Positions 13,412-27,015 of a stretch of 64,000 bases of DNA are shown piece after piece. The position numbers were made by a program, and so were the translations under genes. Every line of letters starts with the position of its first letter. Within the stretch, counting starts at the first letter, position 1. The stretch is from Rhopalosiphum padi (Eukaryota > Arthropoda > Insecta > Hemiptera > Aphididae), in NCBI RefSeq assembly GCF_020882245.1, contig NC_083599.1, positions 21,400,865 through 21,464,864 of the forward strand. Reading direction: 5' to 3'. A model generated the notes under the pieces. That model was not told the origin of the DNA. It worked only from the letters and a program-made list of their open reading frames with translations, and did no database searches.

Positions 13412-16400
13412 ATAGATACATAATATTATAATAAGGGTTTATCGAAACGATCTAAACGGTCCGACAAAAATGTAAAACAATAAAACGGTTTAATTGAATT
13501 CCGAACGAACCGATTTTGAACCGAACGATGCGTACAGTATAATATTTAATATGCGTTGTCTATATAATATAATATAATGATAGACGTCTGTAGTTTTTAG
13601 AGGTTTACAGGCGTTACCGTAGCATAAATACGTAGGTAGGTATATGTAAATATATAATATATTATATAGTATTGTAATATACACTATCATATTATTCATA
13701 TTATACAAACATAATATTATACAGTGTAATCAGCATTTTGTCTTACAAGAAATTTCTTATTGATATTATAGACATGCAAATAGATTACGTAATTTTAAGT
13801 TAGCAAAACAATTTTATTTATCTTTTTTTTTTTTTATTTTTTTTTTTATTTATTTTAATTATATTTATTTTATCATTGCAATGTTTCAGGTTTCGGTATT
13901 AAACTGATAGAGTTATTGGTATTCTTATGATTTTAAACAAGTCTAAGCTCTAATAAACTTTGAATAGGTAAAGTGCCTATAACTAATTAATCGTTCATGA
14001 TTTGGTTTTTATTCGCCGAAATATACTGAAAAACATTCCGATTCGATAATGATAAAAAAAAATAGCAAGAAATATCGTTTTCGAAAAGCATTATATTATT
14101 TAATCATCTTAAATTATGTTTAATCGCGTAAACTACATATTATTACAATATTATTTTTCTATTTTGCATGTTTAATTTATACGAGATATTATTTTTGTAA
14201 CACGAAACTCTAATCATCACCCAGTATACTCGTATAAAATACAACAATCGATGTGCGTCGAATATTGGAGAGATTATAAGTAATAATAAATAATATATAA
14301 TATATATTATATCGGACGGGTCACATTAACGTGCTAACGTATCGCGTACGGACATCTCGAGCGGCCGTTCTTCGAGTTATTATATTATTATCATATAAAC
14401 GCGGTAAATTGACTCTAAACAGCGCTAAGCTCGCGGTTAACAAAAACCTATACGCATAAAAATAATAATAATATTATAATCACCGTGGCACACACATCCG
14501 CCTCGTTATGTATTACACTTTGAATATTTAATCGGCTTATGGACAGATTTTAGTCAGATTTCAGTCTACGCGTGTACACACAAACACACAATACACACAC
14601 TGCTCCGATCGCCGATCATTTACGGTTTATTTATTTTTATATATTTTTTTTTTTGGACTACAACAATATCATAATTGCATACCCGATACCCGTTCGACCT
14701 GTTTGTCTGCCGTTTCATCGTATATTATGTGTAAGAACAACATCCTATCAAAGTTTTTAACGGAAATTTTACTACGAGCAAAAAAAATATTACGTACACG
14801 AAACTGCACGACGATTGTTATAACATTATGTTACACTATATCTTGACGGGAACAGAAGGTGCTTCGTACGTTTAATTTTTTTTATAAATCTTGAGATCGC
14901 ACCTGTGTTATTATTTATATATATATATAATATAATTTTTTCCACTTCACGGTTCTGCGTACCTATCGTGTACACCGCCAATGAGTTGGTCGTCATTAAT
15001 TATCGTTATATACCCACGTAGGTACCCAATCATTATTACGTCTTATTAGGTATACACTGCAGCGACAACTAAACCCGCAGATCTAATTGCACTGAGAACT
15101 CGACTTACAATTACAATATAAAATTTGATTCCGATATAGAAAAACGGTGGTGGGTGTGCCCTGTTCGTGTATAAAATATTTCACCATTATTTTCGGTGAC
15201 CTTGTCCGAAAGGTATATAAACGGTACGCGTAAACGCTATATAATTAGAGCTGCGAATTATAAGCAGTGTACTATATCTGTATCATGATATGTTATACGG
15301 ACAAGATCGCGAAAACCGGGTATAAAGAGGATAAGATATAAACTACCTAATCGTTGGATCAGATCAAATCTCTTTATCACGCGAACGCAATCATAATTCT
15401 ACCTATAACTCGAGAAAAATTGACACAAACTAATATATAATACTTCATAATATAATTTACGAGTGATTGCTACATACACAGGTTACGACCAATCTTAAGA
15501 CTTTTTGATCAGCAAAACACTCAAACACATTTGAAATTTCGTTTTGAAAAAGAATCCTCGGTTGTTGATTGAACTGTAGACAAGTTTGAAACATTTGTGC
15601 CAGCAAAAAACATATACCAAACGATTTGAAAGTTTTAATGACAATAAATTGTGATCTTGTAGTTACTGCTCTTTTTTCTTTAGGCGGTATTTTTCGTAAT
15701 GCATAACTTATCAATGAAGATTACGCGTGCCTTCACGATTATCGATTTATACAACGATTGACCGCTAAAATAATGACAAAATCGAAAAGTCAAGCCCGTT
15801 AATACACAACAACTTAATGGTATAATAATATCGGATGATGTTTGTATAGAAATAGTTTAAAATCAATCAATTACGAAAATCATCGAGTTGATCAATAAAA
15901 TAAATTAATATGGTATATATTATATATATTTAATATATATTATAATACACATCTGCAGATGTTAAAATAAATGCAATATTTGACTACAAGTAATACCTAT
16001 ACGAAAAAACTATTTCATAAAATTAATAGTATTCTCATATATATAATGATTAATAATTCAGCCATTATTCGTTATTAAATTTGTAGTCACAAATTCGACG
16101 AATGTATATGTTTAATGAAATGCACTGATTTGAAATCCGCATAAACACAATCATTATAAACTTCAAATTTCAATCATCCATAAATTGTAGTTTTTTTTTT
16201 TTTGTTGTCTAACACTGTTGAAATACGCGAAACACATGCGTATAATGTATAAAAGACTAAATAGTGATCTATTCATAATATTATTATAACCGTTTATACC
16301 GTCTAAATCGATTGATTTCGTACAAATCGATCTCTGATCTTTTTATACTGCAATGCCGTCGCGCCCGCGATGTTTTTTAGACCGTATATTATAGCATATA

Positions 16401-16712
16401 ATATACGTACATGATACTCAATACGTGTATCCTCAATACATAATATAAATACATATATAAGAATCGACAAGTAAAATAATCGACGACAACGGTATACGCG
16501 TATACATAATTCGGGTCGACTGCAGCGACGGTATACCTAAATATTATTATTAATAATCCGGCGTAAAATCGTACAATAATTATATCGAACGTCGGCTCGC
16601 GGCCAGTCGGATGTGACGAGAAAAAATCGCTCATCGAAATCCGTGACCCGGGAGAAGCGGACCACGTTACCGCGGTATATACGCGAGCCGGTATTACGGT
16701 GGATATACTCAC
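13409..16712. other. AT-rich non-coding DNA
   Basis: No gene is recognised. CG-richer patches occur at about 14320-14440 and 14500-14720. The minus-strand open frame at 15457-15714 (85 codons) has less biased composition than neighbouring frames but no motif I recognise. Coding status there is unsupported. Confidence 0.5.
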
Positions 16713-16766
16713 CACGTTCGTCGTTTCCGGACCGTAATGTTCACGTAAACGACCACGGACAGCCGT
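16713..16766 (-). other. Candidate 54-bp internal exon
   Basis: On the minus strand this interval is preceded by CCTGCGCGTTTGCAG (acceptor-like) and followed by GTGAGTATAT (strong donor). The 54 nt are open in two of three frames and richer in GC than their flanks. If real, it would be a symmetric micro-exon or an untranslated exon on the same strand as the adhesion-protein gene. No protein family could be assigned, and chance co-occurrence of splice signals cannot be excluded. Confidence 0.25.
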
Positions 16767-16879
16767 CTGCAAACGCGCAGGTTTTATTCTTAAATAAAAA
16801 TGTATGAAAAATATACCTGTAATAGTAGGTATTTATAGGTAATATAGGTGTACCTACTATATTATAGTAGTTATAATAA

Positions 16880-17400
16880 AATACACCGCGTGTGATGGCA
16901 AAGAGTAGAGGAAAGTGGTCAAGGGCGGTGCCGGCGGTAGGGGACACTGCGAGATTTACCCCCCCCCCCCTCCGTGCTTTACATCCACCCGATCGGCGAT
17001 CTGCTCGGGGCTCGATAAAGAAGTCTCTGTCGCGCACTCTTGTTTCCCGCTCACTCTCTCGACTCGCTCACTCCGCAGCAGTATATACCTTGCCAGCGCA
17101 TATAATACGTCTGCAGTCAGCTCTATCTCTCGACAGGTGCGTCCGGAACAGCTTTGTATCAATTACTCGCCCTAACGACCCGTTAATGTGCATTGTAACA
17201 TTCGAATCCACCCCCCCCCACCCAGCCACTATCACACGCATCGTTGCACCGCCCGGCTGCAGTCGTATAATATGTACATATATATTTTATTTTATCCTCG
17301 TTAATTTTTTTTTTGTTTTCCCCAGTACGATCCTTAAATCCTTCGTTTGGAATAATTACGCGTCGCCCGCACACGCGTCAACGCGCTAGTAATGAAAATA
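16880..17400. promoter_or_regulatory. GC/CpG-rich island, possible promoter
   Basis: This block is much richer in G, C and CpG than the surrounding DNA. It has C-runs at about 16961 and 17212 and a CT/GA-rich section near 17040-17080 resembling GAGA-type sequence. Long frames on both strands (for example 16892-17389 plus) reflect the lack of AT-rich stops rather than a gene. A CAG/GTGCGT donor-like site lies at about 17136 on the plus strand. It could be an alternative promoter within a long intron. The direction is unknown. Confidence 0.35.
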
Positions 17401-19680
17401 TATATACATGCGTGTGGGTCATCTGTGTGTGTAAAAATACTTATATATAATATATAGGTACTGCATTAAACGAGAAAAATCACGAAACCACGATGTACGA
17501 CTAGACAGTCGACATTAAATGGTTATTTTCTATGATCATCTACCGTAGAAAAATATTCATTTTTATACCCTGTCCATATATAGGTGCACGCGTCATAATA
17601 CGATATACGTTTTAACAATAATACATAAAGATGGCTGGTACCAGTTAATATATTGTTTGTTTAAGGATTTTCTAAATGTGGTCGGGCAACACGAACGGTA
17701 TGATGAATTTTAACTTCAACCGGAATATTATGTGCACGAATCATATTTATGGTTTACCCACAGAACGATATCTTTAGGGTGAGGAAGTTTACGAGTATCT
17801 ATTTGCAAATATAATAACTTACAACTTGAAGACAACCTTTATAAAGTTAAAACGATATATGAGCTGCATAGCCGAATCAGCTTTCTGCTTAAGTCCTACG
17901 ATTTATTATTTGTATATTCGTATGTATATAATAGTTAACTATATTAAACCGATGAATACAGACCCTAATTTCAACCTCCCCGACCAATCACCGTCGGGAT
18001 AATAGTGTTTGAAAATCGTTTGAGACTAGTGTGGGTGTAACTTAAATGAAAAAAAAAACTGGTGACGCCGAAATTAACTAGTCTTATTATAATCACGGAC
18101 TGTACACAATGAGCAACTTTGACCTCCCCCTGAGGGTTTCGATAATCACGCATTTAATAATGGCTTTGAAGTATGACGAGACTGCATACGTAGCTCCGAA
18201 ACTATGAAACCTCTGCAAGCCCGCCTCCCGATGTGCGCGATATATTACGCGATGTAATTATACACCTATATATGCATATGCTCTACATCACAGATGCATA
18301 CTCTCGGGGGGCAAGAGGTTTGGGAGGGAATGACGACGTTTCTCGTTTTCCCGGGGCATACAATATATACGATATATTATACATCATATTGTATAATTTA
18401 AAGGAGGAGATATAGGTACGCGAAAAGTGACAAAGTGCGCGGAGTACGAGAGAAACGCCCATATAATTATGATGTGTACGCAGTGACCACACACCGCGGT
18501 GGTCGTCGGTGGAACGCGCGCTTTTTTTTTTCTATTCGCTGCGGACGATGACGGACTACCATCATGGACTTATACTTATACGCTAAACGCAATAGAGGGT
18601 TCGAAAGTACTGCAATAGAGTGCATACGCTGCCCACAACAACTCTAATAACATAACAGTCGACAAATAAAATAATAAATAGATCGATTTTCGGAATTTTG
18701 ATCGATATCATATAACCTCTTCATGTAGGTGAATATTGAGGTAGTATCTAGGGGGAGTAAAGTCTCCTCTCAGAGTTACAGATTATTCTCATAGAAAGTT
18801 TAGTCGTTCAACAACACTTTTTTACAATGCTAATAGATTTATTACGCTATATAGTAAATATAATATTACCACTTATTATTTAATTTATGTATTTACTTTA
18901 TTTGTATTTAGGTATACGTATATATACACCTAGTTTATGTTAAGTACATGCTTCATTTCAATAATTTGTAAAAATTCCAATCCCCCTACCTCACACATTC
19001 AACCAAATATCTGTCAATTTCGATTACTACAATAATGGTTATATAGATATAGAATATATATTGTAAGCATTGAATGAATTTGGGTGTTCTATATGTAAGA
19101 TAAGTACAGGACTACATTAATGATTTTTTAGCACCTAGAGTCCTAGAATAATCGTATAGTTTTATTAATTTCAGTCTAATGACAATATTATAGTTATATA
19201 AGACTTTCTCTGTATTATCTTGAAAATACTGACGACATTTTTTTTATTCAATAATATTTAAAAACCCGTATATTTTTATTATATACACTGCATAAATGCA
19301 CAATAATATCAATTCTCAGATTGTCGATATAAATTATTTTCTATAGTAATGTATTATTATATTGTTTTGAATTTTATTTGGTATTTATTTAACTGTAATA
19401 ACCACAAATTTGTATTTTATTGTTATCTATATAAATATTTTTGAAAAACAATCATAAAATATAGCTATATAAAACTTGGAATACCTGAATAAGTATTTAT
19501 TAAAATAAACGAATATCAAACAAACTAAAAACTACAAAGCGTTTTGAACTTTTCCAATATAGCAAATAGTAATAATTAAATAATATTTATAGTAGAGAAA
19601 AACGCGATCCATTAATGAAAATTTAATTATCCGAATCTGATACCCAGCCAAATCATGATTGAAAATTTTTTTTAACTATT
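17401..19680. other. Non-coding DNA with a small CpG-rich patch
   Basis: No gene is recognised. A CpG-rich patch at about 18180-18560 stands out from the AT-rich background. The rest is AT-rich without repeats of note. Confidence 0.5.
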
Positions 19681-19894
19681 CAGTAGATTAGTGCTTTTCA
19701 AACTGGGGGCCATGACCCTCTAGGGAGGGGGCCTTGGCTATATGACTGGTGGGCCGTAAAAAATATAATATATACCTAACCTAATCCTAGTAGGCCATAG
19801 AATAATTAATGATTTTGATTAAAGGGGCCCTGACGGTTTCACATTAAATCTAGGGGATCCCGTGACAAAAAGTTTGAGAAATACTGCAATAGAT
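19681..19894. mobile_element. hAT-like MITE with target duplication
   Basis: A non-coding miniature element occupies 19689-19886. Its left end reads TAGTGCTTTTCAAACTGGGG, and the reverse complement of its right end reads CAGTATTTCTCAAACTTTTT. These are imperfect inverted repeats of the CAGTG-x-TTCTCAAACT type known from many hAT elements. The flanks are CAGTAGAT (19681-19688) and CAATAGAT (19887-19894), an 8-bp target duplication with one mismatch. The decayed ends and the mismatch suggest moderate age. It carries no transposase frame. Confidence 0.8.
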
Positions 19895-22800
19895 CAAAAA
19901 ACACAAAAATAAATATGTAAAATAAGGTACCTACGTGAAATAATAATACAATAATAAAAAATACTAAGTATAAGGTTTGTGGTTTTTATTTGGTATCTCT
20001 TTTGATAGGAATAATAAAATATAAAAACGTTTTACTCCTACGATTGTTTTTCAGCAATCAGTAAAATAATATATGTTAGACAACATCGGCGGTCGTCGCA
20101 GCCCCTTAAAAATGTAGTTGTCCAGCTATATAATTTTCTGCCCCATATAAGAGTAGGTCTGACCCGTGACCTTAATACTTAAAAGTCGATGGCGTAATAT
20201 AAATATAACATTATCATAACAGTCGTGGGCGTAACTGCATAGTATATTCATATATTATATATATATGCTGCAGACGCACAGCCATGACACATAGAAAATT
20301 GGGTGATTATTTTAGTAAACGCTCGTTATAAAGAAAAAATTAACGTATTTGAAAATATTTTTATATAATTCAAATCCATAACAAGTGTATTGAAGAAAAT
20401 TTCATTTTTATTCCTTTAAATGACATCATAATTTTTATAATTACATAATTATAAATAAACAGAATAGTTTTTTTTTACTAGGAACATTTTTATCAGTGTA
20501 AATATAATTTGTACAATACTTTAATGAGTCCAAATTGTTATACCTTTGTTATCATTATTTTTTTTTCCAAAAATGTTCACGTCTCGAAAAGAAAATTTAA
20601 ACTATGCGTAACAAATTATTTTCAAAATTATTAATACCTTCTAACATGACGAGTGTTATTGTCAAAATAATCGCTCTGTACACAGTTGTGCATAGAACTC
20701 AAGTCGCACTGTCTCAGTCGGCGACGATGTCCAATGCACAAAGGCCGCGCGTTCGCCGCAACTGTTGTAAAAACAGAAACCGACGAGTCGATGTTGACCT
20801 TTTGCGGATAGCTCGCATTGTCTCCCCTATCGGTATACAATATACTACAATATAACGTTGGTAGGTCGGTAGCAGATATATATAGGTAAGTACTCCGTCG
20901 ACCGCGGGCGCACCGACAAACGAAACCGCCGATTGTATCGCGCTATTCTCGAGAAGGAGGAACGATCACCACGGTATATATTTATAGATATACAAAGAAT
21001 ATAGCGTTATATAAGCGCACAATAGATGTTTTGAAAAAAAAAAAATGTTTTAGAGGCCTTACCGTCGCACAGATCTAAAGTTAAATTACAGAACGGATAA
21101 AAAGATAAGAATAATAAAACTTTCAAATACATATTGTTATCATCATCAAATATAAAATAATATAGAAAAATCGATGTTATACAAGAAAAACATAATTTTA
21201 GAAAAACGGTTGATTGTGTACTTTAAAGTTGGTATACGGTATACTTATATTAATATTATTAATTTAAACGTTTTTATCAAACCCGTTACATGTTTTATAT
21301 ATTCGAATTATCAACATATCTTCAGTTCTGCAGTACATGCTTTCAATCATGATAATATATATAATTATATTTATAATATATTACGTATTCTTTAAAATGA
21401 CCTGCTTTGTTAGGTACTTTTTTATGTACGAGTAATAATATACATATAGGTAGCGAAAAATACGTTATAATTTACTTCCATAGATAACTTTGAAGTTTGA
21501 ACATTTATTATAGATAATTTGAAAATTGTTTTATACAATCGGTGATTATTTCAAAATAGTTCAAACATTTTAAAATTTTAGAAAAGCTCTCATAATGGCT
21601 CATATTTGCACTATACAATAACTTTTTATGCGATACATAGAATTATACTTATAAACTTATTAGGAAACGCCTGTGCAAGTATAAGCAAAAGAAGTTATAA
21701 ACATACAATAGATATTAACTAATAACTGTACTCGGTAAAATATTTTAAACGTTACAGTCAACATTACCATAATTTAGTCATTATAAGTTATAAGTTTATA
21801 ACTATTAGTTATTGCTTAATTATAAGATTATGCCCTATCGGTAAAAAATACAGTACAGTTTTAGTTATTAATTATTATAGTTAAATTCGCTATATGTATA
21901 AATATGTGCAATGGATATTTCTAATGGTTTATACAAGTCATGAAACCTGATGTATTTGATTATATACAACCAAGAAGACAGTAATCATTACTACATATGG
22001 TGCACTAATAAAATACACATGGAAACTATTTCTAAAATACTGGTGAAGGATAAAAAACGTTATTTTAAACATATAAATATATATATTTTTATACGCGCGC
22101 ACATATTTTATACGCTGGTAATAAACTAATAATAACTATAGGGTTCAGAAATTTTAGAAGTTGCATATTTATCTATGTGCTCTCGATTTAAAGCATATCA
22201 AGCTAGAACATCATTAAACATAATAACGAACATTTTTAAATTCATATTTTGTCAATTGTACGGAAAAAGTGAATATTTCTTAATAATTCATTTGCATTTT
22301 TATTCATATTTAATATTTTCTAAGAATTTTTTTTTTATCTTATGACGTATATTTGATACTCAATTATTTAACGCATAAGGTTTTTTTTCTTAAGATTTAT
22401 GTAGAGTGACAAAAAACAAATTTTGATAATGCCATGTTTTTGTTATAGAATATATCATTTTGTCCAAACAGTTTTTTATTGCATTACTTTAATACCTATG
22501 ATAATTATTTTAAAATTAAAAAATAATCACAATAATAATAAATAATATCTAATATTCTATTTATTTCCAATGTCTATAGTTTATCGATCTTAACTTGTGT
22601 AACTTTCGAGTCCCGGCAATATAGCTAATAAGACATTATACGGAGTGACCAAAATGTGTTGCGATATGGGTAAGTATATACGTATAATCGGCGTGGATCG
22701 CATATTATATTGTACACGTAACAATATATAAATCAGATGTTATAACGCCTATAACGCCCACCTGCAGTTATCCCTAGTATCACGACACTATAATAATATT

Positions 22801-22987
22801 GTGGCGGTAAAATATATAATTTACGTGTGGGTGCTGCAGCGGCGGCGGTTCAATATATACCGTTTTCGGAATCGCCTCCTAAATATCGTATATTAATGTC
22901 CTCCAGATAGGTTGCGAAAACTTAATGTCTATTAACCTATGCATGGTTCGAGTTATTAACAATCAAAACTGCACAACACTTGTGTAC

Positions 22988-22988
<1 letters not shown>
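19895..22988. other. Non-coding DNA, one CpG-rich patch
   Basis: No gene is recognised. A CpG-rich patch at about 20690-20970 includes an initiator-like TCAGTC near 20716 and a GTAAGT donor-like site near 20884 on the plus strand, but no TATA box or coding frame connects them convincingly. The remainder is AT-rich. Confidence 0.45.

Positions 22989-23033
<45 letters not shown>
22989..23033. repeat. (AC)n microsatellite, 45 bp
   Basis: A perfect AC dinucleotide array in AT-rich non-coding DNA. Confidence 0.95.
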
Positions 23034-23036
<3 letters not shown>

Positions 23037-25383
23037 GTATATAATATATATCAGACCTCATTCGTTCATTCAAAGTTCAAGATATATATGGACAAAAATC
23101 AATAGTTTGTGTTTTGTTCTATATAAAATTATTTTAAATTTTGTTATAATATTAGATTCCAAATGGAATGGTAAATGTATTGATGTTACGATGTATTTTT
23201 GTGTTTTTCCCTTTCCCCTAAATCAATTTTTTCTTATAAAGGTATTTAAAGTTCATATTTTGATGAAATTGGAAATTCAAACAAAGAATAACGATTTTGG
23301 TTATTTTGTTGTAATTCAAAAATATTTGTTGTAACTTATTATATTTTACTATACAAAATGTTTAGATTGATTTTAAATTGTTCCCATCGTCACCTATTTA
23401 TACGATGTATACCTCTTTTATTTGTAGGTTATAATAATATTTAGTCCTATACTAGTAGCGATATATACGTAATTTTAAATATATTTAGTAATAATATTAC
23501 TAAGTACGTGTACTTTTCTTAGATTTAATTGGTTTTCACAATATGCTGCAATGATATACGTACATGGAACATTTATCATTGATGTAAAATTTAACAAATG
23601 CTTTATATAACCTCAATGTCGATGTACTCTATAAGTCTTTATAGACACCTACTGTATAGCCAAGCGGTTACTTTAATAGCTTAATTTTTTTTTACTTATT
23701 TTCACATTCAATATATAACATAAAATCTCTCGTAATTCTTTTTATAATTATTAGCTGTGTATTATCATTAAAATAAGTTTTTCAAATACATTTGACATGA
23801 AATATATAATATCTATAGCTTTTTGAAGACATCTCTTGAGGATAAACACATTTTTGTTATTGTTTCAACTTGGATCTTCATTAATACTGATTGTATCACA
23901 TCACTATACGTCTGTTGGTGGGTGAGCACTGCGATATTGGCTGTTGTACAATTTCTGGAAGCTTTCTGGACCGTTTGCTCTTCCATAATCTTCTATAGAT
24001 TTTATTTATTTTCTTAGTTTTATACAATTTTGAAATTCGTTATATTTGGCAACATCGTACAAAAACAAAATTAATTTAACGTACGGAATGGTATTATGAA
24101 AAAGGTCCGATAAGCAACATGCACACAGTCGTACTCAACATATACTATTATATTTATATACAAAAAGACACTTGAATCAGACAATAACTTACTATCGTCG
24201 AGAAAAATAACGAGTTTGTGAACTCGATTCAATTTTATTATGCTTATCAACTTAGCCTTTTCAGTTATTAATTAGCTAATATTTTAGATTTTCTGAGATT
24301 TGATCATTTCTGGAATAGGTATACAAGCAGTCTCTATCGTTATACTCTCTTGGAAATAACAAAACATTAAACATTAAACATTTTGCACTCGACGGCCTTT
24401 TTTTTGCTTTTCATTTTTGTGCATTTTCAGCTTTAATTCCGACGAATTAACTGCACACTAGGTCGTCGCACAAACGACACGTTTTTACATTATTATATTT
24501 TATATTACGACGGCGACGCGTCAGTGCGTCACGCGCAAATAAAACGTGTTTTTCATATTATTATAATATTTTAATATATATAAACGGCGTGTACCCAAAG
24601 TGTACAACCACGCGCCGATCGACAGTAAAAAAATAAATAATAATAATATACAACTTCCGAGAGCGTTCCCTCCCCCTCCCCCCCACCGTCGATTTCGTTT
24701 TTCATCATAATATATAATATCATAACAACAATGTATAAATCGTCACGGCCGTAACTGCACAAATTACAGCGTGCGCCTAAATGTATATAAGTATAAGGTA
24801 CCTATACTACTTTTGCCGAAACATGCTTTCATGCTTTAAAAGCGGATAACGAATTTAATAACAACGCACTAGTACAAACGATTCAGTACGCGCTGCAGCA
24901 ACAGCGTGCCCAGACAGTTATACTTTGTCGTTTTGTTCTTCACTGTGTGCAGATGGCATAATGTGTTAGGTACTGCGTATACTATTGTGTATATCGTAAT
25001 AATCGGTATACGGGGCACGAGACCGGGAAGAAATTATTTTAATAAATGTTATTTTATTATTATTATTATTATTACTATTATTATTATAACTATTCGAACG
25101 GCACCGGAAAGACTTAACGTACTATTTTGTTATATAAAGTAAGTAGTCGGTCGTTCGTTATTGTTATTATTGCCGTCATTGTTATTGTTAATAGACGGTA
25201 AAGTCGACGTAGAATTATCGTAATATAGCAAATAATAAAAATATATATAACTGCAGTCGTCGTGAAATAATGTGTGAGTTTTGATTTTGTTCGTACAAAA
25301 CTCATATATCCGTTAAGTTGACCATACGAATTGAAAACCTTTAATTCAAGTTTTCCCACAAATTAGTCAGTCGTTTACACTTA
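23034..25383. other. AT-rich non-coding DNA
   Basis: No gene is recognised. A CG-richer stretch lies at about 24440-24770 and 24880-25050. ATT-triplet runs occur near 25050-25090. Frames at 23035-23334 and 23823-24017 on the plus strand have no recognisable domain. Confidence 0.5.
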
Positions 25384-25510
25384 CAAATTGAAAATTGTCA
25401 AGTTCAGTAGTTATCACTTATCTAAAAAAATTGATATCGAAGCTTCTTCAAAATCTGGCCGTTTTGTGATTTTGAAGTTTTTTATCGTGCCAAAATATTT
25501 TAATAATAAC
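25384..25510 (+). repeat. Fragment related to the 36.5-kb fold-back
   Basis: CTGGCCGTTTTGTGATTTTG followed by a GTGCCAAAATAT motif (about 25455-25500) parallels the left arm of the fold-back at 36504-37009, where ATGGCCATTTTGTTATTTC is followed by TTGCCAAAATAT. The AAATTGAAAATTGTC at 25385 also resembles arm sequence. Only one arm is seen, so this is a decayed or partial copy. Confidence 0.45.
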
Positions 25511-26942
25511 TATTACTCATCTTGTTAGTAGATTTTTTTTCTACTCTTCACGTCATCATACACCCTACAGAAGCACTCACCTATAGCAGCGAATAAAATT
25601 GAAATAAAATACCGTTTGATGTATATTATTACGTGGCTAAATACGGACGGTTCGAAAATGTATAATATAATAAATTAATAACCTATTATTCGGCCTCTGT
25701 CTGACTTATTATCAGAATTTTGTTTCCATCTTTTCAAGGAATCGCACTTGATCACAAAAATTAGCCCTTCAACTTGATTAAAAAATGTCTTGAATTATAC
25801 CCATGAGTTAATAAATAGTTTGCAAGAATTTAACAAGTATATTTTTCTGCTAATGAAATTTATGGCAGATATATCGCATTACTGTACAGTATACACATAT
25901 AATTATTGCTTAACATTAGTATATATGCTACTTATTTTATTGCATTATATAGTATCTATACTAATAAATTTATCGTACAAGATGTGATAAAAAAATACTG
26001 AGACTTCAATTGTTTTTATATATAAAAGACCCAGTTTATTATAAATTAATTTCTACCAGTCAAAATATTGATCGGATTCGCAAGTGGTTTTAATTAAGCC
26101 CAGGGAAATAAACCAAAAAATATCTAAAACAGTTCAAAGCCCGAATGTGTGGTTGTGGCATCAGTTCATTCAGCTTCATAAATTTGTTGGTTTCTGGCTG
26201 ATTAACAAACTGCAGCGTGCTCTTAAAAATTAAAAATGACTTCAAAGTACTAGCGTTTAATGACATCGAAACATTAAAAATAACCAAATATGTTGAACCA
26301 ACTTAAACCACCTATATAAAAGATGTAAAAGATGAAAACTCCCAATATATATATTGCTTAAAAATGTGGCTGGAGTGTTGCAGGAAAGACAAGTGCATAA
26401 AATAACGTCACGCGCAGTGTGTACAAAGTAAACGAGATTATTAATTAAAAATGAATTAATGGTTTTAACGCCGTTTCTTCATCTCTCTTTCGCATACGCC
26501 TATATTATAATGAATAAGAGCGCCAATCAGCAGCAGACCACCCTGGACCGCGCATGTGTGTGCGTGTGTGAATAACGGGGTACACATGTATATACATGTA
26601 TAATATACAGAAGAAATTGCGCAAAAAAAAAAATAAATACGATTCCGAGCGAAAACGTGAGTCAGACTTTAATAACATGCGGTCCACACACAAGTCACAA
26701 TTAGTCGTTCGCCGATCTCGTAAAACAGACGAGACGATAGGTATATAATAAAGTATATATATATACAGACACCATACACGCGGATTATATACACGTATTC
26801 GTACGACGTACACGCGTAAGTATAATTCTTTTACTTAGTTAAAGGGCGGTGAATAGGAACAAATCTATAAATGCTGGTCCGAGTTAAACGCGCACAGACC
26901 CCGCCGACCTGACGCCGGTAAACTATAATTAGCATTATTGTA

Positions 26943-26946
<4 letters not shown>
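25511..26946. other. Non-coding DNA
   Basis: No gene is recognised. The 26090-26287 minus frame lacks a known domain. From about 26400 onward the sequence becomes richer in CG, continuing to about 27740. Confidence 0.5.

Positions 26947-27003
<57 letters not shown>
26947..27003. repeat. (TG)n microsatellite, 57 bp
   Basis: A perfect TG array followed by degenerate TGTATG and TGTTTATG units. On the minus strand it reads as a Thr-His repeat, which explains the spurious frame at 26831-27133. Confidence 0.95.

Positions 27004-27015
<12 letters not shown>

Noticed and set aside
15457..15714. 85-codon minus-strand frame with fairly balanced composition
   Set aside because: No recognisable domain, splice context or neighbours. 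Could be chance or a very old fragment; not called without a protein search.
16892..17389. 165-codon plus-strand frame
   Set aside because: Overlapping frames are open on both strands because the block is GC-rich. No motif, and C-run-derived Pro stretches.
20604..20855. 83-codon plus-strand frame over a CpG-rich patch
   Set aside because: No domain, and the 3' half is open on both strands; composition effect.
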